Shown: positions 26,287 to 35,149, counted from the stretch's first letter. The stretch: 40,446 nucleotides of DNA from a candidate division TA06 bacterium JGI_Cruoil_03_38_101 (GCA_002215665.1 NGFL01000023.1:24329-64774), one strand, 5' to 3'. Notes: generated from the sequence alone by a model not told the origin. Numbers and translations are program-made.

Positions 26287-27605
26287 AAATGAGAATACTC
26301 GTTATAGATGATGAAAAGTATCTACTTGAAGTAATAATGATGGGTCTAGAGGAAGAAGGCTACAGGGTTGATGGGTTTTCCAATCCAAATGAGGCTCTGG
26401 AAAAATTTAAAGAAAATCCCTATGACGCTGTAATAACTGATATCAGAATGCCAGAAATCTCCGGTCTTGAAGTTTTAAGGCGCTGCAAGGAGGTCTCCCC
26501 CGAGACAGCGGTTTTATTAATAACGGCATACTCTTCAATTGATTCGGCAATTGAAGCTATTCGAAGCAATGCCTCTGATTACATTAGAAAGCCTTTCAGG
26601 ATGAAAGAGTTGGTATTAAGGCTGAAGGCAGCATTGAAAAAGGCAAGAATAGAAGAGATGATAGGAAATCTGCAAGAAGAGAAACTTGAAGAGTTTAAAA
26701 TAATCGGAAAGAATTTAAAAGTAGCGGAGATAAGAAGCAAGATAAAAAAAGTTGCCCCAACCACTTCTCCCGTGTTTATCATTGGTGAAAGTGGAACCGG
26801 AAAGGAATTGGTCGCGAATCTCATCCATTACAATTCAGGTAGATCAGGGAAGTTTGTTCCTGTAAATTGCTCTGCTTTTCCCTCTGATTTACTTGAATCA
26901 GAACTATTCGGATATAAGAAAGGGGCATTTACAGGAGCGGACAAGGATAAAGAAGGCTTATTTAAAGCTGCAAATAGAGGAACCCTTTTTTTTGATGAAA
27001 TAAGTACTCTCCCACTAGAGCTACAGCCAAAGCTCCTTCGTGCAATCCAGACGATGAAGTTTACCCCTCTTGGCAGCACCAAAGAGGAAGAAGTAAATGT
27101 GCGAATAGTAAGTGCTACAAATAGAGGTATTGAAGAACTCGTTGAAAAAGGAGATTTTAGAGAAGATCTATACTACCGTTTGAATGTCATACCTATCGAA
27201 ATACTGCCTCTACGGGAGAGGAAAGAAGATATTCCTTTATTAATCCAGCATTTTACCAAAAAAATATCCAGAAGGTTAAATATTAAAGAGAAGAAATTTA
27301 CAGATAGAGCAGTAAAAAAACTTATGAACTATGAATGGAAAGGAAATGTCAGAGAGTTAGAGAACCTCCTTGAGAGAATTATGGTCTTAGAAGATTCGCT
27401 CATAATTGATGAAGATTCAATTCCAGATGTAGAAAAAGGAAAAAAGGGAACTAAGACCCTAAATCTCGAAGAACTTGAGAGGAAAACAATTTTAAGGGCT
27501 CTTGAAATCTCAAATAATGATAAGAATGAGACTGCCGGCCTTTTGGGTATCCATCTTTCAACTCTGTATCGAAAGATAAAGAAACTGAATATAGACATTC
27601 CTTGA
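26283..27605 (+). CDS. pilR: Sigma-54-dependent response regulator, PilR-like
   Basis: This 440-residue NtrC-class regulator has a receiver domain with D53 (AVITDIRMPE). The AAA+ domain has Walker A GESGTGKE and the sigma-54 contact loop GAFTGAD. Further marks are Walker B LFFDEIS, NVRIVSATNR and NVRELENLLERI, with a Fis-type HTH at the end (NETAGLLGIHLSTLYRKIKKL). An intact GAFTGA implies that the organism has sigma-54. No clear sigma-54 promoter was found in the window, so its targets (perhaps pilin genes) are elsewhere. Its TGA stop lies inside the TTGACA of the next promoter. Confidence 0.93.
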   Translation: MKMRILVIDDEKYLLEVIMMGLEEEGYRVDGFSNPNEALEKFKENPYDAVITDIRMPEISGLEVLRRCKEVSPETAVLLITAYSSIDSAIEAIRSNASDYIRKPFRMKELVLRLKAALKKARIEEMIGNLQEEKLEEFKIIGKNLKVAEIRSKIKKVAPTTSPVFIIGESGTGKELVANLIHYNSGRSGKFVPVNCSAFPSDLLESELFGYKKGAFTGADKDKEGLFKAANRGTLFFDEISTLPLELQPKLLRAIQTMKFTPLGSTKEEEVNVRIVSATNRGIEELVEKGDFREDLYYRLNVIPIEILPLRERKEDIPLLIQHFTKKISRRLNIKEKKFTDRAVKKLMNYEWKGNVRELENLLERIMVLEDSLIIDEDSIPDVEKGKKGTKTLNLEELERKTILRALEISNNDKNETAGLLGIHLSTLYRKIKKLNIDIP

Positions 27606-27629
27606 CATTTCGCTGAACTTAGTTAAATT
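27602..27629 (+). promoter_or_regulatory. Promoter of the GWxTD gene pair, leaderless type
   Basis: TTGACA (27602-27607), a 16-base spacer and TAAATT (27624-27629) are followed by ATG at 27636. The element resembles the pilB promoter (shared CCTTGACATTTC at the start and TTAGTTA before the -10). The pilR stop codon is embedded in the -35 box. Confidence 0.6.
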
Positions 27630-27635
27630 ATAGTT

Positions 27636-28760
27636 ATGATAGTTATTTTCTTGATTTTATCAACTATTAATGTTGATTTCGAAGTCGAAAGAGATACTTC
27701 TCTAATACCTTATATTTACGTCAATTATAGGATCTCTTATTCGGAGATTGTTTTCTATAAAAAGGACACTATTTATGAGGCTGAATATCTCAATTCACTA
27801 ATTATCAGAAAGGATAAAGAACAGGTAGGGGGTCAGACTCAGAGGAGAAAAGTTAGTGTTAGGGATTACTCCAAGACTATTTCTCATGATGAATTCACTT
27901 CAGGACAGATAAAACAGAAACTTTCTAATGGCAAAGTTAAGGTAATTTTTTACACCTGGGATCTGAACTCAGAGAGACGATGGAAAAGAGAAAGGGAGAT
28001 TGAAATTATAGAACTATCCCCAACTGATATTGGCTCTATTCGTTGGCTTTCAGGGCCATCCCGTAGTGTATCTTCAGAGGATACCATAAAAATCAAAATG
28101 AGTTTATTTAATTCTGAAGGGAACGGTGTAAATTTATCCTATCTTTTCAGCAGTGAAACCGGGAGTATTCTTTATAAGACTGATACAGTTCTTAAAGGAA
28201 AAAAGAAATACCTTGCATACATTAAATTTCCAGGAAATAGATTTCCAGAGAACCGTTATACATTTGAGGCTCGTCTGAGTAAGATTGGGAGCAAAGAAGT
28301 CCATAAAAGAACTCTTCAATTTGAGGTTCAAAAACCTTTTTTCCGGTCAAAAAGGTTTATTGAAAGAGTAAGGCAACTTTTGTATATAGGAACATCAAAA
28401 GAAATAAATGGAATGCTCGATGCACCCATTGAAGAGAGGAAAGAACTCTGGGATGAGTTCTGGAGAAAGAGAGATCCCACCAGCGGCGATGAAGAAAATG
28501 AAGTCAGGGATGAGTATTTCAGAAGAGTGGATTATGCTAACGCACGCTTTTCTGGTCTCATGGATGGGTGGAGGAGCGATAGAGGGAAGGTTTATATAAT
28601 CTTGGGTCCTCCGGATTATATAGAACGGCATCCCTTTGAATTATGGAGTAAAGCTTATGAGATATGGTATTATGATGAAAAAGGCTATCAATTGATTTTT
28701 GTTGAGAGGTATAGTATTGGAGAATATGAGTTAATAAATCCTTCAAGAGAAGTTCTGTGA
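27636..28760 (+). CDS. GWxTD-domain protein, first copy
   Basis: This 374-residue protein has a very short hydrophobic N-terminus (MIVIFLILSTINVDF), which may be an export signal although it lacks basic residues. The first 240 residues look like beta-rich repeats. Residues 250-374 form the GWxTD domain: LWDEFWRKRDPTSGDEENEVRDEYF, then GWRSDRGKVYIILGPPDYI with GWRSD at 311-315, a variant of GWxTD, and an ending EIWYYDEKGYQLIF. The family has no established function and is common in FCB-type bacteria. It shares its operon with the second copy and has no Shine-Dalgarno. Confidence 0.85.
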   Translation: MIVIFLILSTINVDFEVERDTSLIPYIYVNYRISYSEIVFYKKDTIYEAEYLNSLIIRKDKEQVGGQTQRRKVSVRDYSKTISHDEFTSGQIKQKLSNGKVKVIFYTWDLNSERRWKREREIEIIELSPTDIGSIRWLSGPSRSVSSEDTIKIKMSLFNSEGNGVNLSYLFSSETGSILYKTDTVLKGKKKYLAYIKFPGNRFPENRYTFEARLSKIGSKEVHKRTLQFEVQKPFFRSKRFIERVRQLLYIGTSKEINGMLDAPIEERKELWDEFWRKRDPTSGDEENEVRDEYFRRVDYANARFSGLMDGWRSDRGKVYIILGPPDYIERHPFELWSKAYEIWYYDEKGYQLIFVERYSIGEYELINPSREVL

Positions 28761-30028
28761 TAATTTTCTTATTATTAGCAGGTGAAATTAATTTAGATAT
28801 ATCTCAATTTTCTCTATCTTCTGATAAAACTTATTGCGAGGTCTACTATTCACTGCCCACAGGTAAACTTGACTTCAAGGAGAAAGGGGGTAGGTTTAGC
28901 GCCACCCTTTCAATGATCTTAAGGGTTAAGAATGAAACTTCAAACAAGACATTTCTGGACACTCTCCAAAAGATTGTTACTGTTTCTGATACAACTTCAG
29001 GGGGAAGGTACTTTGATACTCAGCCCATTATCATTTCATCAGCCAACAGATTTAGAATAGACTTAAAGACCCAGCCAATTAGAGGATCGGTGTGGGAGGC
29101 TTCAACTACTTTTGTTGCGCGAAAGTGGAATAATGGATTCAAACTCAGTGATATCCAGGTTTCCCATACTCTTATTCCTACAACAGAAAACAACAGATTT
29201 GTGAAGAACGGTTTCAAACTGATTCCTTACCCCTCGAGGAAGTTTAACAAAAATCGTTATTTACTGACAAGTTATTGTGAAGTATATGGAGCAGTTAGAG
29301 ATTCAATCTTACTGACTTATCTTATTGAAGGACAGGCGAATGGAATAGATACACTATTCAATGATTATTCTCCAACTTCGGATGATGTAATGGCAATACC
29401 TATGGTATTTAATTTACTGGGTTATAATCCAGGTTCCTATACTTTGAAATTGATAGCGAGAACTGGTTCTGACGAAGCCATTGCAACAAAGGATTTCTGG
29501 ATCGAGGGAGTTCTACGGAATGTTTCACCCTCCATTCCAGACTCTATTATGGGATATGCATCTTTTATTAGATATATTGCCTCTCCTGAAGAAGTCTCAC
29601 AAATGAACGCCCTTACCGGCAAGGCTAAAGAGTTGTTTCTCCTTAGGTTCTGGTCAAAGAGGGATCCAAATCCAGCCACAAAGGAAAATGAGGCATTAAA
29701 TTTCTTTGTGAAAAGGGTGAAATATGCTGATAGTCGTTTTTCAGTTGGTGGAACACAAAGGCAAGGGCGAATTACCGATATGGGGAGGGCTTATATAAAA
29801 TATGGTCAACCGGATGATATAATAAGAAGGACAGCAGAGTTGGAAGTTGATCCTTATATCATCTGGCACTATTTTGCTCGGGATGAATGGTTTATATTTA
29901 TGAATAGAGATATGACAGGAGAGTATAAGACAATATATTCAACAGTTGAGGGAGAACCGATTATTACTGGGTGGATGAGTTTAATACTTCCTGAAGATAG
30001 AAATGAAATAACTGCTTCAAATTTTTGA
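28757..30028 (+). CDS. GWxTD-domain protein, second copy
   Basis: This 423-residue paralogue starts with GTG at 28757, overlapping the previous stop (GTGA). A short hydrophobic start (MIIFLLLAGEINLDI) is again present. The C-terminal domain carries FWSKRDPNPATKENEALNFF and GRITDMGRAYIKYGQPDDI, where Arg replaces the Trp of GWxTD. It then has WHYFARDEWFIFMN and a family-extra tail to residue 423. The N-terminal 270 residues differ from the first copy, so the pair probably has related but distinct partners. Whether it works with the pilus is unknown. Confidence 0.82.
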   Translation: MIIFLLLAGEINLDISQFSLSSDKTYCEVYYSLPTGKLDFKEKGGRFSATLSMILRVKNETSNKTFLDTLQKIVTVSDTTSGGRYFDTQPIIISSANRFRIDLKTQPIRGSVWEASTTFVARKWNNGFKLSDIQVSHTLIPTTENNRFVKNGFKLIPYPSRKFNKNRYLLTSYCEVYGAVRDSILLTYLIEGQANGIDTLFNDYSPTSDDVMAIPMVFNLLGYNPGSYTLKLIARTGSDEAIATKDFWIEGVLRNVSPSIPDSIMGYASFIRYIASPEEVSQMNALTGKAKELFLLRFWSKRDPNPATKENEALNFFVKRVKYADSRFSVGGTQRQGRITDMGRAYIKYGQPDDIIRRTAELEVDPYIIWHYFARDEWFIFMNRDMTGEYKTIYSTVEGEPIITGWMSLILPEDRNEITASNF

Positions 30029-30088
30029 AGTCATTTAAAATTCTCAGCTTTGCTTGATTCTGATAGGCCTGGAGTTTCCAAGGAACCC

Positions 30089-30094
30089 TTGACA
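30089..30094 (+). promoter_or_regulatory. Probable -35 box before the aldolase-phosphofructokinase pair
   Basis: TTGACA is followed by an A/T-rich run with ATTTAT at a 17-base spacing (weak -10) and TATTAT at 13. An inverted copy TGTCAA lies at 30117-30122, making a spaced palindrome whose role is unclear. Confidence 0.35.
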
Positions 30095-30187
30095 GAATAA
30101 AAAAAGCTATTATTTATGTCAACAATGTGTAAATTTTTAAAGATAAAGAAAAGTAAATAAAACAAAAACTTTAAAAGGAGGGTAATA

Positions 30188-31183
30188 ATGCCATTCTTAA
30201 GCGGCAATGAGCTTGAAAAAGTCTGTAAAAAAGCAAAAAGGGAGGGTTATGGCTTTATAGCATCAAATATCGCCGAGCCTAATGTTCTAATTGGAGTCTT
30301 GGAAGCTTCCAAGAACAAGAAGTCTGATCTCATCTTACAACTGAGCACAGGTGCAGCCAAGTTCGCCGGAGGCGAAGATCTTATTACTGGCCTTCGAGTT
30401 GTAACGAAGTATATACAGATACTAGCTAAAAAGTATGATATAGGTGTTTTTCTTAATCTTGACCATTGGAAAAAGAAAGATATGGATTTCATTAAGATGG
30501 CCATCGAGGAAAAACTTGCATCTTCAATTATGATTGATGCTTCCAAGGAATCTTTCGATGAAAATGTTAGAATTACTCACGAGGTTGTCAAAATGGCTGA
30601 GGGAAAAGGTATACTAATAGAAGGTGAACTGGGTAAAATCAAAGGGGTGGAGGAGAAAGGAACCGCTTCTGCTGAAGCCTTCTATACCAATCCAGATGAG
30701 GCTGTTGAATTTGTGGAAAAGACAGGGCTCGATCTGTTAGCCGTCTCTATTGGAACCCAGCATGGTGTAAGTAAAGGAAAAAACATAAAACTCCGCACTG
30801 ATCTGGCTCAAAAGATAAACAATGCCTTAATAGATGCCGGTAAAGAGGTTCCTTTGGTACTTCATGGATCCTCAGGACTTACGGAAAAACAAGTAAAAGA
30901 AATCATCAAATATGGTATCTGTAAGGTAAACAAAGATACACGCTATCAGTACGAATATGCCAGAACGTCTTTAGATTATTATTTCGAACATAAGGATTCA
31001 ATCTTGCCTCCAAAGGGCGAACCTGACAACCGAGATGGCTTTTTCTCTGATTCGAAATGGAGTCCTGTAAAAGCTGACTTTGACCCAAGGGTTGTCTCAA
31101 AGCTTATCCGAAAGCAAGTAGAGAAGACTGCTGAGAAGTTAATCGATCAAGTGGGCTCTGCAGGGAAAAGCCTTTACTTATGA
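30188..31183 (+). CDS. Class II (zinc) fructose-bisphosphate aldolase family protein
   Basis: This 331-residue TIM-barrel protein carries the class II marks: catalytic/zinc pair D92-H93 (FLNLDHWKK), SSIMIDASK, IEGELGKIKGVE (E145, E147), GTQHGVSKG (H192) and LVLHGSSGL (H226). It would cleave fructose-1,6-bisphosphate into triose phosphates. The usual H-x-D-H is N-L-D-H here, with the key Asp and His kept. A tagatose or other ketose-bisphosphate specificity cannot be excluded. The start follows a perfect AGGAGGG, 24 bases before the phosphofructokinase gene, so the two are co-transcribed steps of glycolysis. Confidence 0.9.
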   Translation: MPFLSGNELEKVCKKAKREGYGFIASNIAEPNVLIGVLEASKNKKSDLILQLSTGAAKFAGGEDLITGLRVVTKYIQILAKKYDIGVFLNLDHWKKKDMDFIKMAIEEKLASSIMIDASKESFDENVRITHEVVKMAEGKGILIEGELGKIKGVEEKGTASAEAFYTNPDEAVEFVEKTGLDLLAVSIGTQHGVSKGKNIKLRTDLAQKINNALIDAGKEVPLVLHGSSGLTEKQVKEIIKYGICKVNKDTRYQYEYARTSLDYYFEHKDSILPPKGEPDNRDGFFSDSKWSPVKADFDPRVVSKLIRKQVEKTAEKLIDQVGSAGKSLYL

Positions 31184-31207
31184 TGAAATAACCATGGAGG
31201 ATTTAAA

Positions 31208-32239
31208 ATGAAAAAAATAGGAGTAATTACTGGGGGTGGTGACTCACCAGGAATCAACGCAGCTATTAGAGCCATTGTTAAAAGAGCAAATTTGGATGGG
31301 ATCGATATACTCGGATTTAAAGACGGCTGGGCTGGTTTAATCAAAAACGACTGGCAAGAGTTAGGGTTAAAAGAAGTTTCGGGTGTTCTCCCAAGTGGAG
31401 GAACTTTACTCGGGAGCTCCAGGACTAATCCCTTCAAAACCGAAGAAGGTGTTTCTAAGGTGAAGGAAACTTATAAAAAAAACGGTCTGGATGCATTAAT
31501 CGCTATTGGCGGTGATGATACGTTAGGGGTGGCTCACAAACTGAAAGATTACGGAATAAAAGCTGTGGGGATACCTCAAACGATAGACAATGATCTGGCT
31601 GAAACCGAATTTGCTATAGGTTTTGACTCTGCTTTGGCAAGGGTGACAGAGGCTATAGATGGGCTACATACCACAGCCTATTCCCATCACCGAGTAATGG
31701 TAGTAGAAGTCATGGGTCGTGACTCAGGCTGGATAGGGCTATTTGGAGGTCTTGCAGGTGGTGCAGATATAATCTTAGTTCCTGAAGAACCTTACACAAT
31801 TAAAGAAATAAAGAAAAGGATTGAAGAACGAAGAGCAAAGGGGAAAAATTTTTCAATAGTGGTAATCTCCGAGGGTGCAAAACCAATTGAACTAGATCAA
31901 CAAATAACAAAAGGAACTGAAGCCGATGAATTTGGACATGTAAGGCTGTCTGGAATTGGGCATTATCTTGCGGATCAACTCCGGGAAATCCTGAATATGG
32001 ATGTTAGAGTAACAAGACTTGCTTACCTGCAACGGGGTGGCCAGGCAACACCTTTCGATCGCTTACTGGCAACACGATTTGGGGTACTAGCTGCAGAACT
32101 GTGCATAAACGGAGACTTCGATGAGATGACCGCTCTAAAAGCCAGCAAGGTAGTACCTGTTGAACTTGAAAAAGTGTTATCTAAGTCACCAAAACCCATA
32201 GATAAAAAACTTTTGGATTTGAGAAAAATATTCTACTAA
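31208..32239 (+). CDS. 6-phosphofructokinase, probably PPi-dependent
   Basis: This 343-residue PFK has GGGDSPGINAAI (9-20), GGDDT (101-105) and PQTIDND (123-129). Further marks are MGRDSGWIG, a fructose-6-phosphate-binding VISEGA and LAYLQRGGQATPFDR. ATP-PFKs have Gly at position 104, while PPi enzymes have Asp, and here it is D104. Position 124 is Gln, neither the Gly of E. coli PfkA nor the Lys of most PPi forms. PPi is therefore the likely phosphoryl donor, but not certain. The ATG follows GGAGG 24 bases after the aldolase. Confidence 0.93.
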   Translation: MKKIGVITGGGDSPGINAAIRAIVKRANLDGIDILGFKDGWAGLIKNDWQELGLKEVSGVLPSGGTLLGSSRTNPFKTEEGVSKVKETYKKNGLDALIAIGGDDTLGVAHKLKDYGIKAVGIPQTIDNDLAETEFAIGFDSALARVTEAIDGLHTTAYSHHRVMVVEVMGRDSGWIGLFGGLAGGADIILVPEEPYTIKEIKKRIEERRAKGKNFSIVVISEGAKPIELDQQITKGTEADEFGHVRLSGIGHYLADQLREILNMDVRVTRLAYLQRGGQATPFDRLLATRFGVLAAELCINGDFDEMTALKASKVVPVELEKVLSKSPKPIDKKLLDLRKIFY

Positions 32240-32323
32240 TTTCTACCAGGTCAATTGAAATAAGATTCATTCAATAAGTTGAAATTTTAATCTTTGGGAA
32301 TCTAAACTAAAAAGGAGAGAAAA

Positions 32324-33583
32324 ATAAATATCTTTTTTATTGTTATCTCAATTCTTCCTTCTGATTCAACAATATCTCTTGAAAGTAACGAGAAAAATCT
32401 TCCATCAACCTCCATAAATGTCTTTCTGGATTTTGCTTTTGGTGGAAGATATGGATATGTAGATTACATTAAAACAGAAATTCCCTTTATAAATTACGTT
32501 CGTGATCGTAACCAGGCAAATCTCCATATCATATTATCAAGCGAGCATACAGGTGGTGGTGGAAGAAAATATACAATGTTTTTTTATGGTAAAAAGAGCT
32601 TTGAGGGTATGTGTGATACCCTGAGCTATTTTTCAAATGTTACAGATTCTGAAGAGACTATCCGAAGTGAAATTGTAAGAGTCCTAAAAATGGGGTTGGT
32701 TCGTTACATTTCTAAAACCCCTTTATCTAATTATCTTTCAATTTCCTATAAGGAAACTGAAGAGAAAAGCAAAGAAGAATCAGAGAAAATAAAGGATAAA
32801 TGGAATTATTGGGTTTTCAGGATCTCTGGAGACGCTGATTTAGATAAAAAAACTTCCGAAGAGGATTATGACTTTAATTTTGATCTATCCGCGTCTCGAG
32901 TAACAGAAGCATTAAAAATCAATCTTTTCGCCAGATTAGATCGACACTATAATAATTATAAAATTGACAGTGAGGAATATAGCAGTTACAGGAAAGGACA
33001 ATTTATTAAAGGTCTGGTTGTAAAAAGCCTGGGGAACCATTTTTCTGCCGGAATTTACGGAACTGTCATTTCCCAAACTTATGGTAATATTAAGGTTTCT
33101 TACGGTGTTGCTCCTGCTGTTGAATACAATATCTTTCCGTATTCAGAATCCATCAGAAGAGAACTTACCTTTTTATACAGAATTGGAGGCGGTAAAACTT
33201 CTTACTTCGAGAAAACAATCTTTGATAAAACTGAAGAACAATTATACCAGCAAGCTCTTGAGATTGACTATGGCATTAAGGAACAATGGGGTTCTATAGA
33301 TTTTAGGTTAGATGCAGCGAATTATCTACATGATTTCAATAAATATCACTTGACCTTTCATGGGGGATTATCTTTACGTTTATTTGAAGGGTTTTCTCTT
33401 TATGGGTATGGATCCGCGAGTGCAATTCATGATCAATTATCATTAGTAAAAGGTGGCCGAACAATAGATGAAATCTTGCTACAAAAGAAACAACTCGCAA
33501 CTGACTACGATTTCTCATTCAGGATAGGGATTAGCTATTCCTTTGGATCTATTTATAGCAACGTTGTTAACTCTCGTTTCTAA
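32324..33583 (+). CDS. Probable outer-membrane protein of unknown function, ATA start
   Basis: The frame is open from 32306, but the first ATG is at 32576. The missing 84 codons encode a clear signal-like start (NIFFIVISILPSDS) and the conserved block VDYIKTEIPFINYVRDRNQA. By my recollection, proteins in Bacteroidota and relatives share the pattern YIRTEI.FVNYVRDR...GG(R/G)EYT. AAAGGAGAG ends five bases before ATA (32324-32326), and no ATG, GTG or TTG occurs in frame between. I place the start at ATA (419 residues). The second half (about 170-419) alternates polar and aromatic residues and ends SNVVNSRF, a beta-barrel-like form. Function unknown. Confidence 0.75.
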   Translation: MNIFFIVISILPSDSTISLESNEKNLPSTSINVFLDFAFGGRYGYVDYIKTEIPFINYVRDRNQANLHIILSSEHTGGGGRKYTMFFYGKKSFEGMCDTLSYFSNVTDSEETIRSEIVRVLKMGLVRYISKTPLSNYLSISYKETEEKSKEESEKIKDKWNYWVFRISGDADLDKKTSEEDYDFNFDLSASRVTEALKINLFARLDRHYNNYKIDSEEYSSYRKGQFIKGLVVKSLGNHFSAGIYGTVISQTYGNIKVSYGVAPAVEYNIFPYSESIRRELTFLYRIGGGKTSYFEKTIFDKTEEQLYQQALEIDYGIKEQWGSIDFRLDAANYLHDFNKYHLTFHGGLSLRLFEGFSLYGYGSASAIHDQLSLVKGGRTIDEILLQKKQLATDYDFSFRIGISYSFGSIYSNVVNSRF

Positions 33584-33602
33584 ATTCAGGCTTATATTTC
33601 CC

Positions 33603-34073
33603 TTAAGGCACAACTTTTAAATGCTTTTTCTTATCCTTGATAAACAGCACTACACTACCAATTATACCAATCAAAAACCCTATTGGACACAGGAAGATTG
33701 CCATAATGAAGAAGAGGGGTTCATCGTTTACGCCAATTCTAACCCAAAAATCTGCACCGAACCAGTGAATAAACAGGCCATAAATAACGTTGTGTAAAAT
33801 CTCGCTGACAAAAAATCCTGCAGAGGAAGCCCCTGTTAATATTAAGAAAAATTTAAGCTTTCCACTCACTTTTTGCTTCAAAGTTAAAAATATTAATGCC
33901 ACACCTAATAAAAAGAAGGCTGTTCCTGAGATGATTATAAATGAAAGATTCATATATTTTCTAAATGCAGGAATTGTCATTACACTTGCTATCACAACGA
34001 AAATTCCTGCTAATGCATAAATTATCGCTTTTAGTATAATTATTCCTTTCCGATTTCCTGAAAACGAATCCAT
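33603..34073 (-). CDS. Small membrane protein, four helices, unknown function
   Basis: This 156-residue hydrophobic protein has four likely membrane helices (about 14-32, 42-62, 72-98 and 116-144), with a basic C-terminus (KDKKKHLKVVP). No catalytic or family motif is recognised. The ATG at 34073 follows AGGAGG with good spacing. It is convergent with the outer-membrane gene (20-base gap) and separated from the GNAT gene by 245 bases. No terminator is obvious in the gap. Confidence 0.7.
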   Translation of the reverse strand: MDSFSGNRKGIIILKAIIYALAGIFVVIASVMTIPAFRKYMNLSFIIISGTAFFLLGVALIFLTLKQKVSGKLKFFLILTGASSAGFFVSEILHNVIYGLFIHWFGADFWVRIGVNDEPLFFIMAIFLCPIGFLIGIIGSVVLFIKDKKKHLKVVP

Positions 34074-34194
34074 TTTTATTACCTCCTTTTCACTTACAAG
34101 CTTTTTGATCCAAGTAAATAATCTTTATATTTTATATGCAAAGTATATGTGAAAGAAAAACAAAAGTCAAGCTATCTTAAATTCAGGGCTTAGC

Positions 34195-34236
34195 AGACTT
34201 AAAGCAATTAGTAAATCCACTGTTGCTTTGAAGTCT
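34195..34236. repeat. Imperfect inverted repeat / hairpin in intergenic DNA
   Basis: The arm AGACTTAAAGCAA (34195-34207) pairs with TTGCTTTGAAGTCT (34223-34236) with one bulged base and a 15-base loop. It lies in the 245-base gap between two minus-strand genes. It could be a factor-independent terminator stem (though no T-run follows on either strand) or a small REP-like element. Confidence 0.6.
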
Positions 34237-34318
34237 ACCTTAATTTATTATGTCAATCTAATTACTCTTCAGGAATATCTTGCACTGTAAAAATTCATAA
34301 CTATAAAAGCAAAGCCAA

Positions 34319-35149
34319 TTAACTCAAAATCTTTTGTCGGATTTCTTCTTTTGAAGCACCCAATAGCCAAAAATTCGGTTTACCATTTACATAGATGCCG
34401 TAACCAAGCCCATATTTTCTGATAACATCTGACTCAAGCTCATTAGTTATCACCTCTTTTATGATTACCTTATCCCCAAATTCATCCAGCACTTCCTTCA
34501 ATAACTCAACACTTATTTGATTATGTGGACACCTGCCACTCCAGACTATTTCTACAACCACCCTCCCGGTTTTTGATTTTTGTTTATAGCCATACTTTTG
34601 CCTTAAAAATTTAGGAGATTCGGTAGGCTGAAATTTCTTAAACATAAGAAGTTGTTTAATACTCCCATTTTGACTATCAACGACTTTATAACCTCTTTTT
34701 GCAAAGTAATCCGCTGGCATCCATTCTGGATGTTTATGGGCTATCACTGCAATACCTCTGCTAATTTTTTCGGCTTCCTCTTCCGCTTCGTAAAGCAAAA
34801 ACTTGCTATAGCCTTTGTCTCTACTCCCTGGAATAATAAAAATACAATTAATCAAGGTAATATCCTTTCCAGAGATGCTCTCTTTTTGTGCTTCAATAGG
34901 CAAGTAATCAATAAATCCGATTGGTTTTTCGGCTTCATAAGCAATCTTTGCTCCATAACCTAAGGGTAACCTTTTCTTTATCCAATCAACCCTCATTACT
35001 TTACCTTTGGCAAAACCCTCCTTCACTCTTTTTATATTTACATCGTAGTCCTTTGCAAACCATTCAACACATTCATCGCAAACGCATATCCTTGCAATAT
35101 CTTCCAGGTTCTTTTTGCTGAGGCTCTTAATTTCCAATTTTTGCCCCAT
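34319..35149 (-). CDS. GNAT acetyltransferase with C-terminal YoaP-like domain
   Basis: This 276-residue protein has two parts. Residues 1-175 are a GNAT domain with the acetyl-CoA loop near IPGSRDKGYSKFLLYEAEEEAE and the end PADYFAKRGYKVVD. Residues 190-276 match the YoaP-like domain often fused after GNAT domains, a thioredoxin-like fold with a single-Cys CPHN motif in VEIVWSGRCPHNQIS and the end NGKPNFWLLGASKEEI. Its substrate is unknown. Start ambiguity: ATG at 35149 has only AAAGG upstream, while a strong GGGAGG precedes an out-of-frame ATG at 35171 that ends after 14 codons. Confidence 0.85.
   Translation of the reverse strand: MGQKLEIKSLSKKNLEDIARICVCDECVEWFAKDYDVNIKRVKEGFAKGKVMRVDWIKKRLPLGYGAKIAYEAEKPIGFIDYLPIEAQKESISGKDITLINCIFIIPGSRDKGYSKFLLYEAEEEAEKISRGIAVIAHKHPEWMPADYFAKRGYKVVDSQNGSIKQLLMFKKFQPTESPKFLRQKYGYKQKSKTGRVVVEIVWSGRCPHNQISVELLKEVLDEFGDKVIIKEVITNELESDVIRKYGLGYGIYVNGKPNFWLLGASKEEIRQKILS

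Noticed and set aside
30029-30088. Stem-loop TTCC-AA-GGAA after the GWxTD genes as a terminator
   Set aside because: The four-base stem is too weak and there is no T-run.
30089-30122. TTGACA ... TGTCAA palindrome as an operator
   Set aside because: The halves are 22 bases apart and may simply be one -35 plus a chance copy. No regulator is nearby.
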